Of a DNA stretch of 64,000 nucleotides, positions 11,001 to 23,600 are shown one piece after another. How positions within the stretch are numbered: position 1 is the stretch's first letter; each line of letters begins with the position of its first letter. Source of the stretch: Ianthella basta (taxonomy: Eukaryota > Porifera > Demospongiae > Verongiida > Ianthellidae); assembly GCA_964019415.1 (NCBI GenBank), contig OZ025881.1:2979780-3043779 (forward strand). Reading direction: 5' to 3'. A program made the position numbers and the translations under genes. The notes beneath the pieces are model-generated. The model had not been told where the DNA came from. It worked only from the letters and a program-made list of their open reading frames with translations, and searched no databases.

Positions 11001-14000
11001 GTGAGCAGACAACTGTACACTTGTGAATTTTCTGAAAGACTAAATTGTATACATACTTCCATGTATGCATATAATAGTATACAGAGTGGACTTCCTTTGG
11101 ACTATCGAGCATACCATAATTATAGCTATAGTACTAGTGTATACCAAACACGTGCATACCTGATGAAGCCTGTGATGCATAGGTGAAATGTTGCATTGAA
11201 TAGAATTACATTTACAATCAGGAAGAGTCGACTTGCAGGTGAGCTCGATCGTCCAAAGAATATTTCTTCTATAGTATGCACACTCAGTTGGACATTATGT
11301 ACAGAGCACATGGTCCCCACCCAAATATGTATGTACAGACATAATGTCCCGTTTACATGCAAGGAGGCAGTAAATGTGCAGAGACACTGAAGGTGGAGAC
11401 TGCATAACTGCACATATAACAAGACATAGTTTGCCAGATATTACACAGGCTACACTGTGCATGCACTCACAAATCCAGGATGAACTGCAGACACCACAAC
11501 TCCTTTGCTTGCCACCCTTCTGTGCAGGGCTGCTCCCATTAAGATCTATATATACATACATAAAATACATGGTGTGATAGGTCTTAAAGACTACATCATT
11601 GCACAGCTTCATCAGCATTGCCTTTGAATACAAAGTAAAATCATTCATAATTATACATGAAACGAACAGTAGACATGTAATAGGTACACAAATTGGACAA
11701 ATTTGAAGCTTTGAGCTCCAGACTAAAACTGCTCATTGATTCAAACCAAGTACAAAGACAGTTCAAGAAAATCAAATAGGCTACACAAATACATACTATA
11801 ATATTTATTATATATTTATGCATTAATGTTTTTACTGAACAAGCAGTCATCATAGTATGTATTTATAGTTGGCACCCTCGAAGCTGTAACACTGTCCCTT
11901 GCCCTACAGTACTGGTATAATACAAGCCCTTACATTGAACAGTTTGCTATTACAGTACTGTTTCATTCTCCCGTAGTTCCGTTCACCCTGAAGGTTGGAG
12001 GGGTCAAATGCTGAGGCCTGCTTGTGTCCAACTGATGACAGAAGAACCACTCTAGGATCAGGTGCAGAAGATGCAATGATTGGGAGGAGCTCCAGAGTCA
12101 ACAAGAGGTGACCAAGGTGGTTCACCTATAAACAGATGGGTTGTAACTATGATCCATGAAACTGTATACACACAGGCAAACTATGGAATTGCTGCAAGAA
12201 TATCAAATGCAAATGCATTCCTGGAACACACAATAACCATTATCTGCTATAAAACGTTCAAATACAACAGCAGCTGTCCATTCTTTGGGCCATTTGCAGC
12301 TGTTTCTTGTGTAAACTTTACAAATTTGTGCATGTTTGTTGTGGTCACACCATGTGCATTTGCACAGCTGCACATTGGGTCTGAATGGCTATATGCAGTT
12401 TGAGAGTTAACACAGTACATAAAATATTGCAGAGGCATATGGTTGCAGGTGTTCATTTGAATTCCTACCAAAGTATGTGTGTACAATTTCAGCTACTCAC
12501 TGAACCATGAGCAACCATGACCATGCACAAATTTGAAAGCCAGGCCAACAAACTGGGCAATTGATTGCACCCTATATACTGTGTTCTAGTGCCAAGTTTG
12601 ATTAGGTTGAAGAAAAAGGTGCCAGTGTAAGATGCTAAACAAGCAGCAGCGATCGGGTGAGTATTGCACAACCACAGGAGGCTATCAGCATGCATCACTC
12701 CAATATTAAATGCAACAATCATGTGCCTATAAATAATGGATAAGCCTGAGACATGGTTCTTTATCCTTGGCATGGTTGTGTTAGGCACACTGCAAGTTAT
12801 GAAATTCATGAAAATATATAAGTTTAACCAACCATAGTTAAATATACACATGTGACAGTGTTTCATCTAATCATAGCATGACAACTTGACCCTGTATATA
12901 AGACTCTGTTCTTACTTGAAAATGCATCTCATAGCCATCTTCAGTTCTTCCTATAGATAATAGTATGGTGGAGGTAGGGCAGCAAGCAATGTGCAATGCA
13001 AGTATATAGACACTATATAGATGCCAGTTTATTCTTAGCATCCACAGCCTGCACTCAATCACAGCTGACGCGCACTCACCAAATGGCGCTGCTGCTATCC
13101 CTGCATTGTTGATGAGGAGGTGAAGTGGCAAACCTTTCTGTTTGTAGTCTTCAGTGAACCTCTTTACAGACCGTAAAGATGCCAAGTCCAGAGGCATGAA
13201 CTCCACACTGATGGACTTGTCTGGATGCTCCCGAGACACCTCCTCAGTCATGCGAGTGATGGCCTGAAGTGGATTAAGCATATGAAGGCTTCTTTGTCAT
13301 GATCTATCACAAACTCTATTGGCACATGTATGAAACATGGGCTTCTATACAGAGTGACTTCTTGGGGAGGTAGAAGCCACACCAAGTGTGCATAATGCAT
13401 CTGATACACTGAAATCCATTTAAAGGTTGATAATGCGCTTTCAGAGTGCCATTGATAGAACAATCTGTGGCATGTGTGTATATAAGGCATAATTTTAATA
13501 GGCACTCATGAATGTATTGGTGGAGAAAACCACACACTTATGTGCAGTATAGAGCTAATGGATGCAGCCATGTATGTGAATATATGCCTGTATCATGAAC
13601 ACATTCAATATAACATTGTATACACAAACAATCATTGCATGGCACTGCAATGCCATGGTAGTCTCCAACCAAGTGTATACTCTGTATAACAGGCATACCT
13701 AACTTCCAACAATATGGCACACACACACACACATATACATAATACACTTTAGGGTCTGTTAGCTGCACGCACAGTAGGAGCTGCTATGAGAACTTGGGGA
13801 TAAGGTCAGTGAGCTTCACTGTAGTAGAAGCAAGTACAGTGAAACCTGCCCAAGTGTGGGCCATGCAGTTAGCTATAACTGGCCTTTATAGAGAGGTGGC
13901 TGCAATGATTTAGCTAGTGCTATGATACTGCTACTTAAGGCCAGCCGCATGGAGTTCGAGCTTGGCTGTTGTGAGAGGGCTCAGGCGGCTGCCTTACACA

Positions 14001-14365
14001 GTGACCACCTGCATGAGACGGTTCTACTGAGGGCTACTTAGTATCTTCTCGTGATCGAGGGCCACTAGATGGACTACATTCGCATTGAAGGGAAGCCACA
14101 GAATAGCATAATATCAGCTGATTCACTAGCTATGCGTTCCAGTGGAGAAATACAAGCAATCTGCAGCTGAAACGCACGCATACGAACTAGTTGCGTGCTA
14201 GCTCACATTTCTGGCCCTCTCCTCGCTCCTACACGCAATGGTGACATGCGCTCCCAAGACAGCCAGTCCCTTGGCCGTCTCGTATCCAATTCCAGTGTTT
14301 CCGCCCGTCACAACGGCCACTCTACCGCTCTGGTCAACCTCGGGATAGGACAAACGAGCACCCAT
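8050..14365 (-). CDS. SDR gene C, RDH/WWOX/DHRSX-like, complete (8 exons, about 376 aa)
   Basis: Exons on the minus strand: 14207-14365, 13080-13263, 12916-12950, 11934-12125, 11471-11545, 10491-10566, 8541-8667 and 8050-8332. Every junction is GT-AG and the phases add up to 1131 nt with a TAG stop. Motifs in order: TGGNTGIG (exon 1, cofactor), DLASL and NNAG (exon 2), VNHLGH (exon 4), Ser plus YCNSK (catalytic, exon 4), VSAVHPGF (exon 5), [10 protein letters not shown] (exon 7) and [13 protein letters not shown] (exon 8). Exon 8 then encodes a polar, Glu/Gln-rich tail of about 75 residues, longer than in typical RDHs of around 320 aa. The start is the only ATG before the Rossmann motif and is shared by all five copies. 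Function is inferred: oxidation/reduction of a lipid-like alcohol or ketone. A hAT-like insert sits in intron 6. Confidence 0.9.
9251..9404 (+). repeat. Small repeat R1, copy 3 (internally deleted)
   Basis: Third R1 copy, lying inside the hAT-like insert 8887-10104. It keeps the GGTCCATGCAA sub-repeats and the right end, but lacks the left terminal repeat. Confidence 0.55.
9581..9757. repeat. Inverted repeat with about 45-bp arms
   Basis: The left arm (GTACAGCGGATTTATGCAAC...) is repeated inverted at 9698-9757, with a few indels. It lies within the hAT-like insert. Confidence 0.7.
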
Positions 14366-14689
14366 TCTATTTCAACTTCGCACTCCACTGTATATTGATC
14401 TCTATTGCGACTCAGCTGTGTTTTGGGGCAAGTTCCTGTCTGCGCAGTGGTGTACGTACCGTGTGTGCTTTAAGTACTGTAATTACGTCAGTGTAAAGTA
14501 TTCAACCCATTCACACTAGCTATACATGCGGCTTGCAGCCGCATAACTCAATACACTTGGGTTACAGTAGCTATGCACACGGTCAGAGTGTCTCGGTTCC
14601 TGCAAACAATAGCCAATATCTGTTTGGTCTAGCTCTCTTGCATGCAGGTGCATGGACTCAGAGAGCCTGCCTGCATGCCTCCTCTTCCT

Positions 14690-15400
14690 TCTTCCCTCTG
14701 ATAATGCAGTCAGTTGCCACCTCTCTGTTGTTCAGTTCCTGTATAGTTTGCTCGTGAAGGTCTTCCTGAACGAGACTCTGTTAGCAGGCTGTCCATTTGC
14801 TGTTCCATCTCACTGGGCCATACTCTGTTGAGAGACCAGTAGTTCACGACAGAGTAACGTTCTCCCACTTTGAGAGATCAGCAGTTCTACATTCTCCTAC
14901 ATTGAGAGACCAGTAACTGTTACTGAATACTTCATGAGCATGCATATGCCCGGCGGAACAGCCCAGGCTGCCCAGGCCATGGTCTGATCAGATTTTAGGC
15001 CTGGCCATTCCTTTGCATAGCAAAGATACTTGCTGGCCTGTGCATGCGGTCATTTAGGTAAGTGTCTTGACGTGGCCTGACCACCTTTAAAGTGCTTCTT
15101 CCGGGCCTGATGAGCAGGTTAATGCATATTCTCCTAATCTGTGCTATAGGTGTGAATGGTTCCTGTGACAATGCAAGGGATCGATAAGACAAGGAAAAAG
15201 TGAAGGTTTGGGGGTTGAATTCTCTGGTGTACAATATACCTCCACAAACTGCCAATTAACATCGTCAGTGATTGACACTGCTGTATAGCTGAGGCTTTAG
15301 CAGGTTGGCAATTGCTGTATAGTAGACAATCTCCTTCTTGTTTAATTCTGGGTCAAATGCTGCATTTCTTGGCTATGGCAGACCTTTTAAGATATATACA
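14690..15400 (-). pseudogene. SDR pseudogene relic 1 (exon 7 and exon 8 remnants)
   Basis: The reverse complement of 15270-15395 resembles exon 7: NAAFDPELNKKEIVYYT is readable, but an early TAG follows the Lys-Gly position. At 15100-15170 a CACAG acceptor precedes a diverged exon 8 start (EPFTP...INLL). A further exon 8 piece (GAGTATGGCCCAGTGAGATG) lies at 14705-14830, separated by minisatellite-like sequence. This is a dead SDR copy in the same orientation as its neighbours. The paralogous relic is at 41840-42650. Confidence 0.75.
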
Positions 15401-15715
15401 GTCATATATACCTGAAGCAAACACAGGCAAATAGGTGTATAGTACTTGACCACTATCACATCGCATGCCTTGTCAAGCAAGCATATGCTTCTGAAAAGTT
15501 AGAGTACTGTGTAACAAAATAAACTGGCCAGGATGTGCAAACATATGCCATGGCACTAGTCTGACAAGGTATAGACACAACCGGAAATAATTACCCTATA
15601 TCTAGCTATATATATATAGTAAATACTTCCAGTTGCTCTTTAATGTAAAGCATGACATATGTAACATCCATTCCTAGTACTAATATAGGTTTCCCTGTAT
15701 AAAATGAAAATGTTT

Positions 15716-16262
15716 GTGGTCAAACTGTGTACATTGCACAGCTGCACATTGGGTCTGCATGAATGGCTATATGCAATTTGAGAGTTAACACAGTACATAA
15801 ATTATTGCAGAGGCATATGGTTGCAGGTGTTCATTTGAATTCCTACCAAAGTACGTGTGTACAATTTCAGCTATTCACTGAACCATGAGCAACCATGACC
15901 ATGCACAAATTTGAAAGCCAGGCCAACAAACTAGGCAATTGATTGCACCATATATACTGTGTTCTAGTGCCAAGTTTGATTAGGTTGAAGAAAAAGGTGC
16001 CAGTATAAGAAGCTAAACAAGCAGCAGTGATCAGGTGAGTATTGCACAACCACAAGAGGCTATTTCAGCATGCATCACACCAACATTAAATGCAACAATC
16101 AAGTCATGAGACTATATTAATATATGAAATTCATGAAATATATAATTTAACCAACCATGGTTAACTATACACATGTGACAGTATTTCATCTAATCATAGC
16201 ATGACAATTTGCATTGACCCTGTATAAGAGTCTGTTCTTACTTGAAAATGCATCTCGTATAT
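15716..16262 (-). pseudogene. Partial copy of SDR intron 3 with exon 3 remnant
   Basis: The sequence closely matches 12300-12940 (intron between exons 3 and 4 of gene C). It ends in the first part of exon 3 (CTTGAAAATGCATCTCGTA), after which similarity stops. It also provides a second unoccupied target site (near 15965) for the 5.4 kb transposon of gene B. Positions 16263-17295 contain nothing I can assign. Confidence 0.75.
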
Positions 16263-17295
16263 GGTGTCATAGATCTCTCCCTGCATTCTGCTACTAACTT
16301 TGGTGTGAGAAAGAAAACGACACCCTATCCTCTCTTACATCCAACCATCTACTAGCCACGTGCACTCCTCACACAACAATATGAAATAATCCTGGGCCAG
16401 TGTATAGTGTGTACCCTTATAAACAATGTATTCAGAATCTGGGAGAACACTGATCATGCAAGTTGTAGATCTTTGCCAGCTGAATTGGTGAATCTCTGAG
16501 TGAAGTACCAGGAGCTTAAGGTACACCTAGTCCTGGTAATGATAACCTGCATGAGGGATAGACTGGATATTAGGTTGGAGCACACCTTTGTGCATTTGTG
16601 CTTAATGTAAATATTAACTCAGGCGCTCTACTGCTATAAAAATTATATATCTGCATTATAATGGTTAATTGACACTCATCAATTAATGCATTAATTGCCA
16701 CATCCATGCATGTATACATAATTATCTAATATATAAAGCCGTGTGTTTGCAATATGCGTGTGCGTTTCTTGCTCCATTGTCATCAAACTTGCTGTGGTTG
16801 CTGGGGGCATCGCAATCGGGTGTCAGGTTATAGCGGGGTTGACGTCGCCCGTTTTGTGGTTCACAGAGAGTTATCTGTCCATTTCTGCTTTTTCCTTCAC
16901 GGATGACAATCATTTTCTAATTATCATTCCCAATGACTTTTGGCTTTTACCAGACTTGATTTAATTGCCGTCGTCCTGCGTTCGAATTTAAACCGATAAT
17001 CATTTTGAGCTGTAGCAGTAACATGGTTGCTGAGAGCATCGGGAGGCGGGCATCAGGCGCCATAGCTCGCCACTCTGCTAGTGTATTTATAATTGTGCTT
17101 GTACTGATCACATGTAGATGGCTTGAACATACATCAATGAAAATGGATATGTACACATTCAAGCCAATAGGCTTGCATTGGCATGGCTACATTCTTACGT
17201 ATGTACATAGGAATTAAAATGTTTGTGCATACGTAGCTAGCGCCTCTGTTTGAGTCAACAGTTAGAGTTACTATGAATATATGAGAGCATTGTAG

Positions 17296-17624
17296 CTAAT
17301 CTTCACTCTCAGTCTGCTCAGTCTCTGTAGTTGGTTGCACTGAGCTTGCAATTGCTTGTCCTTCACCACTATTGTCACCTTTGGTTGTTCCTTCTTGTTT
17401 CGGCTCTTCAACACTTTTTGGTGGCTCTTGCAGCTCCTCTCCTGTGCCACTGGCAGTGGCCTCTCCTGTCTGCTGTTCCATCTCACTAGGTCCATACTCC
17501 CTCCAAATGTCAGGTGAGATGTAGTCCTTGAGCAGGTTACAGCTGATTTCCCACAGCTGCTCCTGGTGGGACTGGTTCCTGTGACAGGCACGGATGAGAC
17601 AGATAAAAAAGCAGATATATTTGT

Positions 17625-17670
<46 letters not shown>

Positions 17671-20600
17671 TATACAGTGCAAGTTATATATGAATATATA
17701 CTAGACAAATGTGAAACATTGTGGGGTAAGCGGGAGTATGTAGGGAAATGTTGAGAAATAACGGCTGAGGCAGTGTATGTGTCCTGCCATGAAATGTGAA
17801 ATCAGACAGGATGGATGTATAGCTGGTATGCAGCGGGATTGGAGTTATGTTTAGCCATTGACTGGGGTGTAGCTAGGAAACTTGCCTACTTGGCACTGTA
17901 ATGAGCAATTGCTACGCATGTGGGTTATGTCCGTGACTGCCAAGGCATTGTTTACATAGAGTGAACTGTGTGGTTTATCACATTCTTCTGTGTTACCATG
18001 GCTACGCATGTGACTGCGCATGACGTTCGTGTGATTTGAAAGCCCGAATTGTTCAGAAATGCAGAATTCGTCATTCCTGTCTGAAGCAATTGCGAAGAAA
18101 ATCGTTCCACGTTGCAGTGAGATGTCTGCATGTGGCTTGAAGAAGGTTACGCGGTCATTCTAGAAGGCTCATTTGAACTAATTATGACGTTTCAGCAGGA
18201 AGTCACGGCATTGTCACGTGACAATGGCTATTCAGCATGGCTGTCACTACAGTTCTGAAGAAATTCGCTGTGTGGATAGTGATCTTGCAAGAGAAAGACA
18301 CGGAGAATGCTTGTTTCGGAAGTAAGACAATGATCTAACTTTTCCATGTGAGCGTTTGTTGTACGATGTTCCTGTGCCGAGTTATAAGGTGCATAACTTG
18401 CAACAAAGGGGGAGGAATTTAGTTTTCTTGATGTAACTTTGCGGCGGAGTAATTTACCAACTTCACTCACATGGAAAGGTTAGTATGCATGATTGTGTAT
18501 TGCGCTATGTGCTTAGTTTCTTGCTGAGCCTCTGCATTGCTATCCACACAGACTATATGTGCCATTTTACTGGGTTACTTGACGGCAATGTTTTTCTTAT
18601 AGGAGACTGACTATCCCCAAATGTTTAATCATACAATTGTAGTGCAAGGATAGGTGTTTGTGATGATACCAAACATGAGTTTCTCGAATGGGATTTGGAG
18701 GAGAAATAAGAGGAAATATGGAGACAAATGTTTCGCTTGCGCTGAAGCCCCATTGTTTACATAGGACATAACCCACATGCGTAGCTTGAATGCCCAGAGG
18801 AGACGACCTGGCCTGCGTGGTCTTTGTAGAGCCAACTGGTCTAGTACACCCTTACCCATGATCCTGACAGGCGCGCCGTCCAGTGAAATCATAAGTATGT
18901 GAAGCGTGACTGGATCGATTCAACTTTAGCAACAACAAGCAAGATAACCATCAAACCACAGCACACTTTGCACCTAAGCCACACAGTCTTGTGTAGCCAA
19001 TGAGCCAGTGCATCCATTTCACCTTCCCTATCCTGACAGTAGAGTTGTCCAGCAGATCCTCTACAGCTAGTGAGCAAAACGCGTAAAGCCAGCGGCATTG
19101 CAGACTGCTGACTAGGCTTGCGCCGAGAGACAGCATGCATGCAATTGCACAATACAGATAGTATTGTGCAATGCAGCTATGGACACGACATACCAAAAAC
19201 TATTGCATAATGCAGTGTATGTACCATATATGGTCTGGACACGACGTACCAAAACTTTCAGTTCACATCACCCAGAAGAGAGGGGCAAGCGAAGGTAGGG
19301 GGTAAGAATATTGCAATACAAAGTGCTATAGTGCAAACATACATACTTTATATAACAAAACTGATTCCAGTTTCTAGTTTTAGTTGTGAATCAAGGTGAA
19401 GTATATACCAACATTGGTGACCTTAATACGATGGTCAAATGAAAACCACTTTGCACACTAATACTAAATACAGCTGTTCCCAATTTGTGTTCAAGCCCTT
19501 AATTTTCATTGCTACTACCACTGTACACATGCATGCACATTTCACTGCAGTAGCCTACTGCTGAGCTAGGTGTTGATATGTAGGTGGGTTATGTCTCTGG
19601 CTCTTAGTTTGATGACTGCATGAGGGAGATGATTTAGAGTTGTCACCAGTAAAGCTCCGCTCCCCACTTTGCCCCAGCATCAACAAGACACTAATACTAG
19701 TACAGCATGCTGGTAGACCCAACAGCAGTGATTAACTATCTTCACTGCACAGGACTGCTACACAACAATGGTAGATGACCACTATACTATGAAGCATTGC
19801 TTACATTGCAGCAGTTGAGGTGAGAGTTGCTTTGCAGTCACTGTAGTATACAAACTCCTCAGGCTTGTTCAGGTCTGGGTTAACTGCAGCATTCAATGTG
19901 GTGGCAGCCCCTTTAACAGAGTCTCTTGTAAATCCTGTAAAGCATCCAGCAAAAGTAACAAAGAAATTGCATACATGTTACACTTAGTTTCACTCTAGTC
20001 AGAATTTCACACTTGTCAATTTCAAACATGAAACTCTGGCTAGTGTGAAAGTGCAATATGGATACCCTACCTAGCCACTCAAGCATCTACAACATCTGCA
20101 ATTGTATACATCTCTATATATACTACATGAATGCACAGCATTGTGGGGCGAGCTCAAGCATTGCATGTTTAGAGCGGATCTGTTTCCTTTGAGTACCAAA
20201 GGGTCAAACATTATGCTCTTCTAATTCTTGCGTTTGATTAAACCTTCATTGGAAGCTGTGATCGACTATATAAACTGTGGAGTAGGAGCAACCAGGCATC
20301 ACTGTGCTCACCTGCGCAGTGTGGAGTTAAAGCTGCTGGGGTGGCAGTTCTTTAAGTTAGCCAAGCTGTTGGGAAGAGCAGTCACAGATCTGGCAAAGAC
20401 GCTCCAGAATGGTTGAGAGTGGTAAGGGCAGCAAATCTTCAGCTTTGCATTCACATTGTCTACCGTTTGAGACTTTCTGCGGCAAATATTCAAGGTGTTG
20501 CACGAGTGGAAACTTCGGCCAGTGGAAGCCCATCCAGGTTCGACAGGGAGGTAAACTATGTGTCGCGTTCTGTCCTTATTCCCAATTCCTATTCAGTGGC

Positions 20601-23600
20601 TGGCAGCTGAGAGAAATGGATCGAACACTTCGAGAGTTCAGCGCTGATGAACGGTTGGGATGACTCGACTAAGTTACTCTGGCTCAGAGCAAGGCTGACC
20701 TCAAGGGCACAAACAGCATGGAAGAGACTCTCAGTGGAAGTAAGGGCAACCTACAAGGACACTAAACACTCACTCTGCAAACGATTCGAGCCTGGCTAAG
20801 AAGCGGCAGCCAGACGAGTCATGGGCTGATTTTGCTGACGGCCTGAAGCTCCTGGCTGATAGGGCGTTAACTGAGATCCAGGAAGAGGCCCAGGAGAAGC
20901 TTTCGTTACACCACTTCCTAGGGGAGGTGACCAATCAGCAGGTGGTTTCAGCAGTGTGCCAACGAAGGCCAAAGACACTGGATGATGCAGTAGCACACAC
21001 CCTAGAACTGGAATTGTACCTGAAGGGGAAATCAGCCCTGTTGCAGGAGTCACGGAGGAACAAGCTGAAGTGGCAGTTATGTGAACAAGCCAGGGTCCTG
21101 TCATGGAGGTAATGCAGTCTCTGGTGGAGCGTATGGACCGCCTGGAAGCCAGTGCCATTTGCCAAGGTACCAACAAGGAGCCTAACAAGAAGCAGACAGC
21201 CAGGCTGCGAGGCCCGATTGTATGTTACAAGTGCAGGCAAGAAGGACATTTTGCTAGAGAATGTGCTGCTGGCCGCTAATCAGGACCAGCGGGAAAGTAG
21301 ATGCCTTCAGCGCTGCAGAACAGGCGACTGAGGGCGATTCCAAGATATTGCAAAATCAAGGTCAGTGCACTGCCAGTCTGCTAGCTGTAAACCCTGTTTG
21401 TGCATACCATGTTGTAGGCTCGATCTATGGAGTAGAAGTGTGTTTTATGCTGGATACGAGGGCAGCTGTAAGTCTTCTTCGGAAGGATGTGTGGGACAAC
21501 ACTGGTGGGCGTGTAGGGCACCAACTGAGTCCTTGGACTGGGCCGAAGTTGGTGGGGTCAAGGGTGCTCCCTTAGAGGTGCATGGATTAGCCACCATGGA
21601 GAAAGCATTGGCAGGCAAATACTTTCAAGTTGACTTTGTTGTGGTTGCATTACTGAGGACCCAAACCATCCTGGGCCTGGACTTCATGGAGGGCAACCAG
21701 TGTGTAGTCAATGAAACTCTACACTCACAGGCCTTGGAGTGCCAATACAAACCGTGATCAGGATGTCATTCATTCGGCATTTCCACCACTACCTCCTGGG
21801 TTGTGCTTTTTAACTGAGGACAGACCATGGATCACTCACATGGTTGCAGAACGTTAAAGAATCAGAAGGTCAGCTGGCCAGGTGGTTGGGGGAGCTACAG
21901 GAGTTCAATTTTGTTACTATACATCGTCGAGGGCGCAGTCATGGCAATGCAGATGCACTGTCACGAATGCCTTGTGGACAGTGTGGACGCTCTCGTGGAG
22001 ATCTTGACAAGGAGCTCGATGGCTTGGTCTGCATGATTACGGAGAGTCCTAGAGAGCCAGCCACAGAGTCCACGCATTCAAGATATCTGCCAGTTGCAGC
22101 ATGATGATGAAGCAGTGGGACCTGTCCTGAAGGCAAGAGAGGCAGGTAGGAAACCCAGTCCAGATGAGATTGCAGGAAAGGGGCGAGAAATGGGCTACCT
22201 TGTGCAGCTGTGGGACCAGCTCATTGTCAGAAATGGGGTACTGTACACAGAGCATGAGGATGAGAATAGCTCTGGCAGTCACTTCCAGCTAGTAGTTCCA
22301 AGGCAGAATCGAGAGGAGAGCCTCCAAGACATACATGGTGGAGCAGTAAAAAGACATCTGGGAGAGAAGAAGTCTCTGAGCTGACTAAAGGAGATGTTCT
22401 TTTGGCCGGTGCAGTCTGAGGAAGTGAAGAGGTGGTGCCAGAATTGTCCTAGTTGTGCCAGGAGGACGACTACAGCTCCAAAGCACAGGGCCCCTTCGCA
22501 GAATGTGAAAGCTGGTTACTCTATGCAGAGGGTAGCAGTGGACATAGTTGGGCCATTCCCCTAAACTGATAAGGGCAACTCCTATGTGTTGGTTGCAGCA
22601 GATTACTTAACACGTTGAGTAGAAGCGTATGCAATCCCCAACCAAGAGGCAGTTATAGTGGCATCCAAGCTGGTGGATGAAATGTTTTGCCATTTTTCAA
22701 TCCCGGAGCAGCTGCGTTCTGGCCAGGGGCGCCAGGTCAAGTCATTGTTAATGCAAGAAGTGAGCCGTATCCTCCAGATACACAAGACGCACGCTACCCC
22801 ATAACATCCACAGTCCGATAGATTGGTAGAGCGGTTCAACAGACCCCTAACTGACATGTTGGCCACTACGGTTCATGAGCACCCGAAGGAGTGGGAGTGT
22901 CAGTTGAGGAAAGCTTGCATGGCATACAACACGAGTGTACATTCCTCCACAGGGTTCACCCCTCAAGTTTGGTTGGCAAGTAAAGCTGCCCATTGACATT
23001 GTCTGTGGCAACCCATCCCCCAGCAGTGACTCCATTGGACAGTATGCATCTAATCTCAAGAAGTCACTTGAAGAAGCATATAGGAAAGTTTGAGTTACAA
23101 CCAATACTGTTGTGGAGAGACAAAAAGAGTTGTATGACAGGAAGGCACACAGATGAATGGGAAGTTGGGGACTTGGTGTGGCTCCACAACCCTGCAGTGC
23201 CTCAAGACCAATCGAAGAAGCTACACTGCCCATGGACCTGACCATTCACTGTCATGAAATGGCTTTCGAATGCAGTGTACCGGATTCAGGACACTTGGCC
23301 CAGGAGGCGTCGTACTTGGGTAGTTGTTCACTTTGATCGCTTCAAGTTATGCCCTCCTAGTATGAAGGGAGTGAGGTGCTCTCAATCAACCTTCCCTCAC
23401 AGGGCCAACTTCAAGGGTGATCAATGGGCCTCACCCTGCAAGTACCCACCTAAATGTGATCATTGAAGACTCTGATGCTGAAGACATTGACCCTCCACTA
23501 GCCTCTTCAGATTCAAGTGCTGAAGAAAGTGATGAGGGCAACTCTCGCACTGAAGTGTCTGCTGCTGTGGAACCAGCTGTGCGACGATACCCTTTGAGAC

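Larger units (their letters stand above)
1..15640. repeat. Segmental duplication block 1 (genes E, C and SDR relic)
   Basis: This block is paralogous to 25516-42835 in the same order and orientation: the 5' part of an SDR gene (E here, D there), a complete SDR gene (C here, B there) and a decayed SDR relic. Exons and introns both align, so this is genomic duplication rather than retroposition. Collinearity is broken here by inserts at 3685-6350, 6912-7624 and 8887-10104, which are absent from block 2. The first 1053 bases hold no exon I can recognise and match 25516-27350. The true left limit lies outside the window. Confidence 0.85.

Noticed and set aside
17908..19200. Short minus-strand frames at 18228-19196
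   Set aside because: They lie inside or beside a TIR element, overlap in several frames and show no family resemblance.
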